64,000 nucleotides of DNA from Fasciola hepatica (Eukaryota; Platyhelminthes; Trematoda; Plagiorchiida; Fasciolidae), in assembly GCA_948099385.1 (NCBI GenBank), contig CANUEZ040000210.1, positions 2,115,501-2,179,500 on the forward strand, in the 5' to 3' direction. The stretch's first letter is position 1. Each line of letters begins with the position of its first letter. Shown here piece after piece: positions 34,201-44,410 of the stretch. The position numbers were made by a program, and so were the translations under genes. A model generated the notes under the pieces. The model searched no databases, had not been told where the DNA came from, and was given only the letters and a program-made list of their open reading frames with translations.

Positions 34201-37200
34201 GTAAGCGGCTTATAAGATATCTGCCTGTCCTACCTTGAAAATTATTTCTTAGTGCATTGCGAAAACACCTATATAACCTTCGGTTGAGGTATTTTTCAAC
34301 TGTTCGTCATTTAGTGAAGCGGCTTCCATACTCCCACTGGTAATCACCAGCGTCAGCTGCGACCTTGTTGGCATCTTCAATTTGGCCTTTTTTCTTCACA
34401 TGATCTTCAGTAGCAACCAACAGCTTTGTTTACCTTGCCTAATGATAAACGACGCATTTACCTCTCATGTGTATCAGTAAGCAGCAAACAATGAGACATG
34501 AACAAAAACTGATGAAGTTTATGCATACCATATCCCATGGACTAATGACGAGGATTTGGTTTTTGCTTGACTTCATCGTTCATGCATCAGGGATATTCAC
34601 AGCAAAAGCCAAAAGAGAAAAGTCACTCATATAGTATAATTTATCACTTAGTATAAACCTTCAGCTCACCAATGAAAACTACCAAAGCACTCACTGTACT
34701 GTATTGACAAAAAATAGTACAACAATGGGAGGTAGAATTTTGCAGCTTACTGCTGAAATGCGTGTTAGTGGGGAAAAGGAGTTAAATTCACAAAACTAGG
34801 ATTGACGTCAGAAACGTACTCGCTTGTTACTCATTAATGGATGCGTTCGTAAAAGTTAAAAGCCAGTGAAGCACATCAGCGGACACGATTGATATACCGC
34901 TCATATTAAGAGCTCTAACTTTCGAACTGACAATAAACGAAGACTGCGTGAGGATGTGCTTACAAGTGGTTTTGCCGTTGTTTTCTTTACTTCTTTTTCA
35001 TCATATAATTTTAGTGCATTATTTCGGGAAAGGGCGTCGCGACCAACCAAAGAGTGCCAACTGGGCATGACCGGTGGCAACGCGAGGGTTCTAGTCCGGG
35101 ATGGAGGCGATAGCTGTTTGACCACTGCCTTTGCAATAAACGAAGAGCTAATCGCGGTTAATGGTGATAAAGACTGATTCAAATGAGTACTCACTGAGAG
35201 AGCTAACTAAATTCACTCTCATTTCACAATCAGTTTTCACAGATATGTTCAGTCTACCTTAGTTCACAAAATATCGTGGGTAATATGACTTAGTGAACAT
35301 ATAGCATTATTCACTTACTATTTCTGCGAACCATTTTTCGATCTTCAACTGGATCCTTTCATATTGAATATGCGTTGAGGTATAATTTAAAGCTCGAAAG
35401 CTAAGCTTACGAGCCCTACAGCTGGTGCAGTGAATATACTGTCCAATCTTTTGCCGCACTCGGGGATTTCTCTGTGGCTCCAATAAACGTATTCCGTGAG
35501 AAGGACAAGATAGTAGAAAAAACTTATCTGATGCATGTAGTTGCTTTTATTCAATCGATTAAATTCTTACAAAGTTGAAAATCATGAAGCCGACCGACAT
35601 GTCTTCCACAGAGATTTTAAATGCAACCGGCCGCTTTAGTGATTCAGTTACATCTGAAATTCTTCATCGTCTCAACCACGCCTGAAACGAGATAGTTTTA
35701 GCATTCCGCACTGTGTTCCTATCGCCCATATCAAGGATACTTTACAGAATGCTTACGGAATGGTAACTACGTCATGAATTTGTATAAGATAACATAAGAT
35801 AACTCAGTGTGACACAATCCCAGTTTTTTTCTAAGAGTTTTTGTTAAGCAGTAAATCATTGCAGCATCAAACCGTTGACATAAAACGATTAAAATAATTG
35901 AAGATAAGACTCCGCCTGAAAGGGAAATTCTCAGTCACTGCCAAATAAAATTTACCTAAACATACCAAAAGTAAGCTTTCGATATCTGAAACAAACCTCC
36001 CAATCACCTCTAATTTAGTATGCATTCTTACCGATATAAAGTGCCAAGTTATTGTTGTAGACCTAAACGAGAATTTCTCCTTTTCGCCTCAACCTCCTAG
36101 TAAGTTTAGGCTCACTCCACCCATTTCGTCTTCTAATCCTTTTCATAATTTTCCCATACCTTCCAATCCATCATTTACGCATGCGATTAGACCTAACAGT
36201 CTCCCTGTTATACACAGCAATCCCCCGTTGACTCCTAAGATCCCCAGACACTTCGTTATCAAAAGTTCGGAAGTCTCACGCGCCTACTGGACAAATTTGC
36301 CAGATAGTTGCCTCCATCTCACAATACCGACCACAGATTGATGCAGATATTTCCTTTATGATACTAAACTTGATCCAGCCAGATCTTATTAAGACGTATG
36401 TATCTTAATCTCATCCAACTGAGAGCTAATACAGTTCGCGACAAAAGTATAGGACCCCCATTTTCCCCGCTTTTCTCTAACAAAGCTATATCTGGTTCGA
36501 ACTACCGGTACGGTACGATGCGGCATATCACATTTCAGAATGAAAGTATGCACTATGCGCTAACGCAGAAAACGAGGGTGACATAAGTTGCGCCATCTCA
36601 TGGAAAACTCTGAATTACCAGTTAGTTTCTTCAGGCCGGCAACAAGCTGATTAGTTAGACCTGTGGATTTGGCGACTGACGAATCCGTGACCACCGGAAT
36701 CATATGAGCCATGTGCACCAGAAAATGCGATGCGCTCTGGCAGTGTAGCCACTGCCGGTGACATTGGCGTTAGTTTCACTTATACACCTTACAGAACTCA
36801 CACCGAATTCTGTCAGAACAATGCCACAGGGAAATAAACTAATGGATTTCTAGGAGGGAGAAGTATCTGTTTTATACGAGTGTTCAGCGATGACCAGTTA
36901 CGGTAACAAGAAATACCATGTACATCTGGATTGGAAAGCGACACACTGGTCCTCCTCAGAACCTAAGAACGATTATTCGGTCCTCTTGAAGACCTAAAGG
37001 GCAAGTTTACCAGTTCCACTGTTTGCCGTTCTACTTCCAACGACTGTCATCCTCTCCTGTTAGGGATACTAAGGGAACACTCGTAACCTGCCTACGAAAC
37101 ATACGCAGAGCCAAAATAGATCAACTTTTCACCCAAGAATATGTCCCTGATTAATAGACTTCTCACAGCTGTTGTTTCACGACCCCCTTCTAGTTAATAA

Positions 37201-38589
37201 TCATTCTATAGTTGTATTGATTTCTTTACCTGCAACCTTTCACCTGTGTTGAACTGTGAAAAGTATTTTTATCTGCGGATTAAGTTCGTCCCATCCGAAG
37301 TCTTTATGTAAGCTGAAGGAGTGGACCACAAACCCTATGATAAAACAGGCTTCAGGTAAAATCCAGATTTGTCAGACATGGACCACGGTGTGCATTTCGT
37401 CACGTTCGTTTTAGACATGGCGAGAAATGTCTTGCCGTGAACGAATTAAAATGTTAACAGTGTGCAAATGGTTTGACCGTGTTAATTTTAGATTGTGAGT
37501 TACGACTAAGGGATGGAAGAAAACAGATCAGCCAACGAACTATTCACTGAAGCATAAAAGTGGACTTTTTAAAATAATAGTTTATGCTTGCTTACGTGGG
37601 ATACAAAGGGAATGATAGAAGTACACACTGAAGAAAGTCTGTCGCTGAAAGTAGTTAGGAAATCGTGACCACGAGCACGTGTTGACCGTTTACGATCGAT
37701 AAAGGTGGTTGAACCGATATCATCATGGAATTTGGGAAATAACGACCTGGATCCGATTTCAGCCGAGCCAGTCACTTCCCCGTTTGGCAGCCTTCCATTG
37801 GCCGTGGCCCCTTCCTGAAGCTTTGCCCACTACTATATAATAAATAAAAAAAGAAGTAAAAATAATACTTTATACTTCAGAAAAATGACTTCCGGAAGGT
37901 GGCAGCTTACCATCTGCACCTAATGTACGTGACGACGTTTTCCTTGTTACGCAACTGAAGGTATTATCATAGTCTTGAGTACAAATACTGATGGTTTTAC
38001 TTTGTCCATGGAGTGGAAAACAAAATAAAGTGTGTATAACGTAATAGAATCCAGTAATACGCTCAAGTGACAAAGGTAAAGCTGACCCGGCCGTAAGTTC
38101 TCGTCTTTGAGGAGTTTCGATGCAACAGGAGTCTTTTGAACACAAACGTCAAGAGCTTTGGATGAAATGACATATTACAGAACATTTTTTGCATCTTTAC
38201 TAGTGCCTACTGCAGTCATAATGATCGTTTTTAGAGTCCCATAAACATCTTCCAGGCAGTTAACATCCACTCGCATCATGAAAGCTACTCTAATACAATC
38301 TGGAACATTCTGACAAAAAATAATCTGAACAAATAAACACGTTGACGCTGAGGATAAAATGAGAGGAAATTCAGCCAGCACTCAGTGGTGACCCGTCGGA
38401 ACCACTCAATTTGTTACACATTATCTTCGTCAGCTTCCCATATACTTGGAACGAATAAATCCCATATGCACTCTTTGTTTAAGATTAGTGGGGAGCCTCG
38501 AGATCAGCAGGAGATTATAATTTCATATAATGGTTCATAATGCAGAAGTACGGCCGTTTCGTTCCTGTTAGGCTCCATCAGCAGAACAT

Positions 38590-38685
38590 ATCCGCCAAGC
38601 CCCTACTAAGGCTTGAATCCCGGGGTGAAAAATTGTGAGTTGAACACCTAATCACCAGACTATCGGGGCTGAATCTGATCACTTC
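38590..38685 (-). repeat. degenerate tRNA-derived SINE-like repeat in intron 1
   Basis: The complement reads CGATAGTCTGGTGATTAGGT (box A region), GTTCAACTCACAATTTTTCA, and then GGGATTCAAGCC (degenerate box B). The same arrangement, with GTTCAATTCACAATCGCTTA in the middle, occurs in the copy at 52.69-52.79 kb. This supports a shared family. Confidence 0.4.
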
Positions 38686-39725
38686 GTTTAAAATCAACAC
38701 TACAGATTTAGCGGACTTCCATCAATGGTTTTTGCACTCATGTTTATAAAATGTAAGTCACGGGAAATGTTCAAAAGCTACTTAAGACCACTTGGATGAA
38801 CTCAGAAGAACGTACAAATGTGTATTCGAGGTTGATTGCTAAGAATCGTCGAATCCCCAATGCTAAGTTGGTGTAGGAACCAGGCAAACAGTGGCCAGAG
38901 GGTCAGGATTGTTTAATGATTGGAACACAGATTAGCAGTACTATATTCCGAGTTTAGATGCTCAGCTCAATGTTATAAATGCTTCAAATGATTCATAGCA
39001 GAAGAGATACGGTTTCACAAGGCTTTCAGAATAAAGAGTAAATAAAGCATCGAGACCCGCATTTAAAGGAGCTGTTACGGTTTCAATTTCAGCGTGTAGT
39101 CCAGCAAAGTCCCCCAGAAAATTGAATTCTGTTTCTTTTCTATCAGTTTAGTTGTAGGTTTATGAGTCTCTGTTACCAATATTTGTTGTTTCGTGAAGCA
39201 GGTAATAACCAGGTAGTAGCAATAATTTCCGCATTGTCCCTCATACCAGCCAGCACTTTCGACTTATCATTTTTTTCCGGATCGGTATTTCTCATAATAA
39301 TGATTTGCCAAAACAATGATATCATATTTGCTTATACATACCCCAGAAATAGAGCCCAAACAACTATTATTCCGTGGACGTTCTGATTTTTGTTACACTA
39401 CACAAACAAACGATGGCTATCGTATTGGTTTGACGAAACGTTACTTTCCCAACCGTCTGCATCCGTCCCTAGGTTTCAGTCACGCAGTCGACTCAGTTAC
39501 AGTCTTCGTACTTGACATTTGTTCACCGTCACCGCTGTTAGCAACGATCGGTCGATACGGCCTCACCATCTACAAAGGCCTTTCCATATACTTTTGCACG
39601 TTTCACGGAGACATCAGATCATCCCTGATGGGTTCATCATGGGAAAGAGAGAAACAGTCGGCGGGTGACGAGTAATCGGTGCCAAGCAAACCACTTATGT
39701 GTACTCGGACAAAGGTACGCGCGGC

Positions 39726-39808
39726 GGCTTCTCTTGAAGTTATGTAGGAATCACTCTAAGCTAAAGTAATTTCACTTGAAGTTATAGAGGCTTCACTTGG
39801 TATATGCC
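39726..39808. repeat. minisatellite, about four diverged ~21-bp units
   Basis: The units GGCTTCTCTTGAAGTTATGTA, GGAATCACTCTAAGCTAAAG(TAA), TTTCACTTGAAGTTATAGA and GGCTTCACTTGGTATATGCC align to a common GGNTTCACTTGAAGTTANAG pattern. The same unit occurs at 55.1 kb. Confidence 0.6.
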
Positions 39809-41013
39809 GTTAGAAACAAACTCCTCTTCAGCTACTAAGTACAGTGGACGGACTCCTTGACGGTTGTTCTCGGTACATTTCAGTTCACTCTAAAGCCACG
39901 CTCGTTTCTCCTGTCAGTAAGATAAACGGGCTTATTTTTGATATGTACTTCTTCTCTGCTTCTCTGCTATCCAATTTTCGGGCACCCTTTCGTAACTGAC
40001 GTTATTATTTCCTTTGTGGTATTTGCTTCATTTTGTCTACTAATACGGTTTTGAGCTGTAAGTTGCAAAATTCGACCCCCCCAAGGTGTATACACATATT
40101 TTGTCCACACTATATATATATAGTATATTACATTATATTTATGATATTATATAACCGCCTGATTTCAGGCAGAATCATTGGAGGCAGGTGACTGAATGCT
40201 CAGTTCATACGCCCTTCGAATGAGGCCAAACATCCTGGGTGCTCAGTACAACCTCAGCCATAGATGCTGGTGAGCATGGTGCTGTACTCCTGTAAGTCAT
40301 CTCTAGACTGAAAATCAGTCAACCCGGTGAAGAGCATTGGGAGTTTGCCTTCGTCCTCAAACTTTGATGAAAACTCCTCCGCAATAAAAAACAGTGTGCA
40401 GAACTTCCTCAGCAGAGGCTGTTTGAGATGCTCGGTCTTCTGGGGGCATTTCGAGAAGCTCCCATGCTGAGTGGCCATTTTGGATCCCGAGGCACCCACT
40501 CCCGATTATACTGAGGCATTTAGAGACCACAGCTTTGATAAATTTCTCTTGACTTTGCCGTTCAACGTAACAGATTATTTATTTGTTCTTCGGGACAATC
40601 GTCCAGTTTCTTTCTGAATACGAGCAGGCCGCTGCTTTAGGTAACGATTTTAGGACCAAAAGAAACAATATTTGTGTAAAAGGAGAATATTCGTATACAA
40701 AAAAGCTAATGCCAGTTTGCACACCGTTATTTGGTTCTCAATACTGTAATTATTATTCTTAATGAAAAGGTTCTTGTTCCGATTCGTGTGTGAATGCGAC
40801 AAGATAGGCAAAACTGGAGAAACAGTAACTCTCGCCTTACTGATAATCTGGTAAACCTGTGACACAAAATTGCATCTGGCTCCCAGAATTTGCGTTAATT
40901 TATTCACCTCAATTTTATACCACTTCAAACATTACTCCGATAAATCAATGAAGGAAACCTGTTGACAAGGACTGCATTCGAACTCATTCTTATGTTTCGA
41001 TAATAATTTTCAG

Positions 41014-41180
41014 ACGCGTATTCCCCTCTCTTTCAATTGACGTAACGGGATTATGTCCAATGGAAACGTACATGTTCATTCTTGATATGACACTTGTACA
41101 ACCACACGTATTTAAACACCAGGGTGGACAGTGGATGATCAGCAGTCAAGCCCCGGATCCGAAGTTATCGGAACGACAAC
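41014..41180 (+). CDS. T-box gene exon 2: T domain
   Basis: This exon completes codon 532, encodes residues 533-587 and leaves one base of codon 588. It reads RVFPSLSIDVTGLCPMETYM, then FKHQGGQWMISSQAPDPK. This matches the T-domain stretch GRRMFP...GLDP...Y...W...A.P of the family. The acceptor is TTTTCAG|A and the donor is C|GTAAGT. The phase matches both neighbours. The family's usual G-K-A or G-K-P after the tryptophan is S-S-Q-A here, one of several signs of a divergent member. Confidence 0.9.
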
Positions 41181-41995
41181 GTAAGTACCGCCTATCCTCT
41201 TGTTATTGACTGATATACTCTGCATTTGATCCCTTGAGCCAGGGTAAACGACACACACTTGGAATTATACAGGGATGCGATTTCCTCCATGAAATTGGTT
41301 TGCGAAGTGCGTCATCCTGAATACCCGCATCTTAAACATCGTTGAAGCCCCATCAAAAGGATAAGATTCACACACTTCGTGCAACGGCTATAACTTTTCT
41401 CGGTTTTTCGAAGTTGTTTAAAATAAACTGGGAACTCCGTCAGATTATTCATACGTTTTGATTGTTTCAGAATTCAGTACCCCCGGGCCCCGGCAGTACC
41501 CCTTTCAGATCAGCCGTCGTCTTGCACGACCTATGATGTAAAGATGTGGTGATCTGCATGGGAATAAACATGAGGGTAAAAACAAACTTTTGAAGCCAAC
41601 GGATGTGCACTGCTGGTAATTCTAAAGACGAGAAAGAAAGCATTGAGGCAATAGGATTTACATTTTTGTAGTTAGTTTTTGTGTGAATACATTGCGAAAT
41701 TGTCACAGAGATAGAAAGAGAGCATGGTGCCTGGATATCTTGGGGGGGGGGGGGGGGTACATTATGCTCACTTTGCACGCTGTTGACTGGTTTCATAATT
41801 ATCCTCTTTTGCTTGAAAGAGCTGTAATTACCTTGCTGTCTGCGCAGAAGCAGTGTGTGGGCTTCTCGTAATTTAACCAATAAATGGACTATAGGAACTT
41901 ATTGACAAGGTAGAAAAGTGATTACATTTCCTTTACATCTAGACATTACCCAACTTAGTACCAACTTCTCATCGTTTTTCGTTGGTTCCTTAAAG
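41181..41995 (+). other. T-box gene intron 2
   Basis: The intron runs from GTAAGT to TTAAAG. It contains a run of 16 G at 41742-41757. A 137-codon minus-strand frame overlapping this intron (41467-41880) owes its PPPPPP run to that G tract and is probably not a gene. Confidence 0.85.
41742..41757. repeat. run of 16 G in T-box intron 2
   Basis: This is an uninterrupted guanine tract on the coding strand. It may form a G-quadruplex in DNA or pre-mRNA. It may also be a sequencing-length artefact. Confidence 0.95.
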
Positions 41996-42117
41996 ATTCG
42001 CCGCATGTATATGTTCAAGAGGACTCTCCAAAATTAGGCTCCTACTGGATGGAATCAGGAGTGAACTTCACCCGCGTGAAAATCACCAACAATCGCAATC
42101 ATCACAATCCAAATGTT
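41996..42117 (+). CDS. T-box gene exon 3: T domain
   Basis: This exon completes codon 588 (His) and encodes residues 589-628, ending on a codon boundary. It reads HVYVQEDSPKLGSYWM, then VNFTRVKITNNRNHHNPNV. It corresponds to the family stretch VYxHPDSPxxGxxWM...VxFxKxKLTNN. The D-S-P, G and W-M residues are kept, while H-P is replaced by Q-E. The acceptor is CCTTAAAG and the donor is GTT|GTAAGT. Confidence 0.9.
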
Positions 42118-43213
42118 GTAAGTGAACAGTGAGTAAATTACTTTGAAATCAATCATGGCTATTACTGTTTCATCGTTCAAGGTCCGTTAAATGGATCGTG
42201 AATCACTCGTTTCCATGTGGCATTAAAAAAGGTTCGTGCAAGCGTAAAATGTAGTCTCCAATAGTTCCGTGTCTACCTCATACTGGTCGAACTTCAGTTT
42301 TCACTACTGAAATGCTTGCCAGTAGCCAGTAAAATAACTTAAAGTTCATAGAAAGTTCATGAAAGTACACGAAAAAACGCTGTATTGACATCAACGTCTA
42401 CGCAGCTGGTTTCTACTATTAGTATATTTTGTTCCGTGGTTATGCCTATAGATAAGCTACAGTCTATATACACCAGAAGTCCAAAATTCCAAACCTTTGT
42501 ATGGAACTTTGTTCAATTGATAATTAAAGAATGCCAGTATACTGGTTAAAAATCCTATTCCATCAATAACCATAGGCCTATTCTCTTAAACAATGCGAAG
42601 AATAAAAACATGAAGGGTCTGATGGCTCAAAGTGAGTAGGCTGGCTGACGTCATGGAGTCCAGCTTCTTTTTTCACCCGATTCTTCCCAGCATGTGGCTT
42701 CTCGTAGTTGCACTGGTTTACTAGGCAGTCCATGCTGTAGCCAATAAATAAGCGTGTTATTTGGTATGTCAACATCCGCGTTGAACAGTTTGAAAACAGA
42801 CAGATTCTGAAAGATTCATTTCTATGGATTTTATTCGAATAGGTTAATGACGCACTCGAATGACTAGATCCATTACATATTTGAGTCTCCATCACATTGT
42901 ATTAACATTGTTCACACTTTTCGATTGTTAGATTAATGAGCAGTTTTGTGGGGAAATAAACCATCTAATAGTAGGCTGGTAAATATACCTACTAAGCCGA
43001 ATGTTTGTATTTCATGTTCCAGTAAATTTCTAGAAAACGAGTTTCTCAGTTAAACCACGTCTCGGATGGGCAGTGATTATGCATTAACTGGTTCTGAAAC
43101 ATCATGCAGCTTGATGAAGCAATGGTTTGGAGAAACTGTAATGCATGAGATAAAAATGTTTTATTCCTGAAAAACGAAACGACCAACCACTTAAGGTTTT
43201 GTTCCCTCTTCAG
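42118..43213 (+). other. T-box gene intron 3
   Basis: This is a phase-0 intron from GTAAGT to CTCTTCAG. A minus-strand frame of 105 codons at 42578-42895 has no motif. Nothing else is recognised. Confidence 0.85.
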
Positions 43214-43627
43214 ATTCATGTATATAGTATGCATCAGTATGCGCCGCGGTTTACCATCTTTCGTGTGACAAATCCCACAATGGTTCGAACCGTTGCACAC
43301 GGAGAAAACAGCAGTTCAAGTGTCTACGGGACAAATGTGACAGATGTGGGTCAGAACCATTTGGAACTCGTTGGTAGTTACCTTATTCCTGGCACCCAAT
43401 TCTACACCGTGACTGCTTATCAGAATCCCGAAGTGATCCGAGTAAAAATTGAGAACAATCCGTTCGCCAAAGGGTTTCGCAATAGACAGATGCAACATGT
43501 GGACATGGGTGACATGTTATCTGTCTATCACCATGTATCTTCTGGACTGGAAACGGAACAGACGGCTGTATCAGCACACAGTTCAGCCAACTCGGGTGCT
43601 TCTGTGGCCTCATATCTGGGCTGCTGA
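43214..43627 (+). CDS. T-box gene exon 4: end of T domain and C terminus
   Basis: This exon encodes residues 629-765 and a TGA stop at 43625-43627. It begins SMHQYAPRFTIFRV after IHVY (family: LNSMHKYQPRxHIV), then has a long Ser/Asn/Gly-rich insertion (ENSSSSVYGTNVTDVGQ). It continues with GTQFYTVTAYQN and KIENNPFAKGFRNR, the DNA-contacting end of the T domain. Only 46 residues follow. I chose the stop seen; an alternative 3' exon cannot be excluded, but none is visible. A possible polyadenylation signal, ATTAAA, is at 43771-43776. Confidence 0.9.
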   Translation: MHVYSMHQYAPRFTIFRVTNPTMVRTVAHGENSSSSVYGTNVTDVGQNHLELVGSYLIPGTQFYTVTAYQNPEVIRVKIENNPFAKGFRNRQMQHVDMGDMLSVYHHVSSGLETEQTAVSAHSSANSGASVASYLGC

Positions 43628-44165
43628 ATACGCGACCACTCACAACATAAATCTTTCGTTGTTCTGTCTATCGTGTAAACGAAAATAATCAATGGAAGAA
43701 GATATCCTGCCACTGGAGTAATAACGACAAAAGTTCAGCCGCAAGGGATCTACAAAGATCGAGTAATTTGATTAAACATATTCTTTCGTTTTTTCATCTT
43801 TTCATCTCCTTCAAGTATTACCACTGTTCTATAGTCCTCTTAATAGTCTATGATCACAAATATAATTAAAAATACTGATATATTTATGTTATCGGAAATA
43901 GATGGTATTGTACTTGCACATTATGAAGTGATATTTTGTGGGTATGCGGAACCATAAGGAGACTTGATAGCCTAAAATACAAATAACCGACATTCTAGTA
44001 ATACAGCATTCTATCACTTACCCTCGTTGTCAGATTCAATGGTGTTTTCAATTCGTGTAAGCGAGTTTCGAGCTAAAGACAGGTAATCATCTTTGGCCAA
44101 AAAGGCCTAGCTTAAAAAGGGCTGCTATGATGAGCCACTCAAGAGATCCCTCCTCACACAATGTA
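43628..44165. other. T-box 3' UTR and intergenic spacer
   Basis: This contains the possible polyadenylation signal and AT-rich sequence. No other feature is recognised. Confidence 0.4.
43771..43776 (+). promoter_or_regulatory. possible polyadenylation signal of the T-box gene
   Basis: ATTAAA lies 144 bases after the stop codon, and no AATAAA is nearer. This is a common variant hexamer, and its assignment is inferred from position only. Confidence 0.35.
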
Positions 44166-44171
44166 GCTTTA

Positions 44172-44410
44172 CCCGTGGTGGTCTAGTGTCTCAGACATTT
44201 GTTGCCTCGGAGGTACGAAGTTCGAATCCTGCCACCGTCGATCAATTTCGTAGTAAATAATGACCGACTGTCACCCCGTTTGTTATCATCCCCAACCTAT
44301 GGGGACTTCTTATAATTCTCCACTCCAATTCTCAGGGTCTGATTGGCGGTTATCACTGCTAGCGCTTTGGGGCAATGGGAATCCCTCCCACGAAATTCAT
44401 ACATAAACAT
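44172..44410 (+). repeat. tRNA-derived SINE-like repeat with body
   Basis: The head reads TGGTGGTCTAGTG (box A, one mismatch) and AGTTCGAATCC (box B, 44219-44229). The terminal CTGCCACCG partly pairs with the CGTGGTGG start. The 3' body at about 44280-44405 includes CTCCACTCCAATTCTCAGGG and TCTGATTGGCGGTTATC, which recur in diverged form at 47.0-47.2 kb. Confidence 0.55.

Larger units (their letters stand above)
34201..41013 (+). other. T-box gene intron 1 (6.8 kb)
   Basis: The intron starts GTAAGC and ends TTTTCAG, splitting an Arg codon (AG|A). It contains a tRNA-like repeat at about 38.6 kb and a short minisatellite at 39.7 kb. The rest has no recognised gene. An 81-codon minus-strand frame at 40254-40499 begins MGASGSK, but nothing else supports it as a gene. 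Confidence 0.85.
32606..43627 (+). other. T-box transcription factor gene (whole locus, four coding exons)
   Basis: Four exons join in frame with canonical GT..AG introns: 32606-34200, 41014-41180, 41996-42117 and 43214-43627. Together they give 2298 bases, or 765 residues plus a stop. T-box proteins are nuclear DNA-binding regulators of development. The T domain spans about residues 505-719, with GRRVFP, EDSPKLGSYWM, SMHQYAPRF, VTAYQN (694-699) and NNPFAKGFR (709-717). It is divergent. The FKHQGGQW stretch recalls the Tbr/Eomes group (FQGGKW), but I would not assign a subfamily without a tree. About 500 residues precede the domain and only 46 follow it. A 5' untranslated exon may lie upstream: a possible acceptor AG is at 32586-32587, just after a pyrimidine-rich stretch. 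Confidence 0.9.

Noticed and set aside
41467..41880. 137-codon minus-strand frame across T-box intron 2
   Set aside because: It overlaps intron 2 of a well-supported gene, its proline run is only the complement of the G16 tract, and it shows no family motif.
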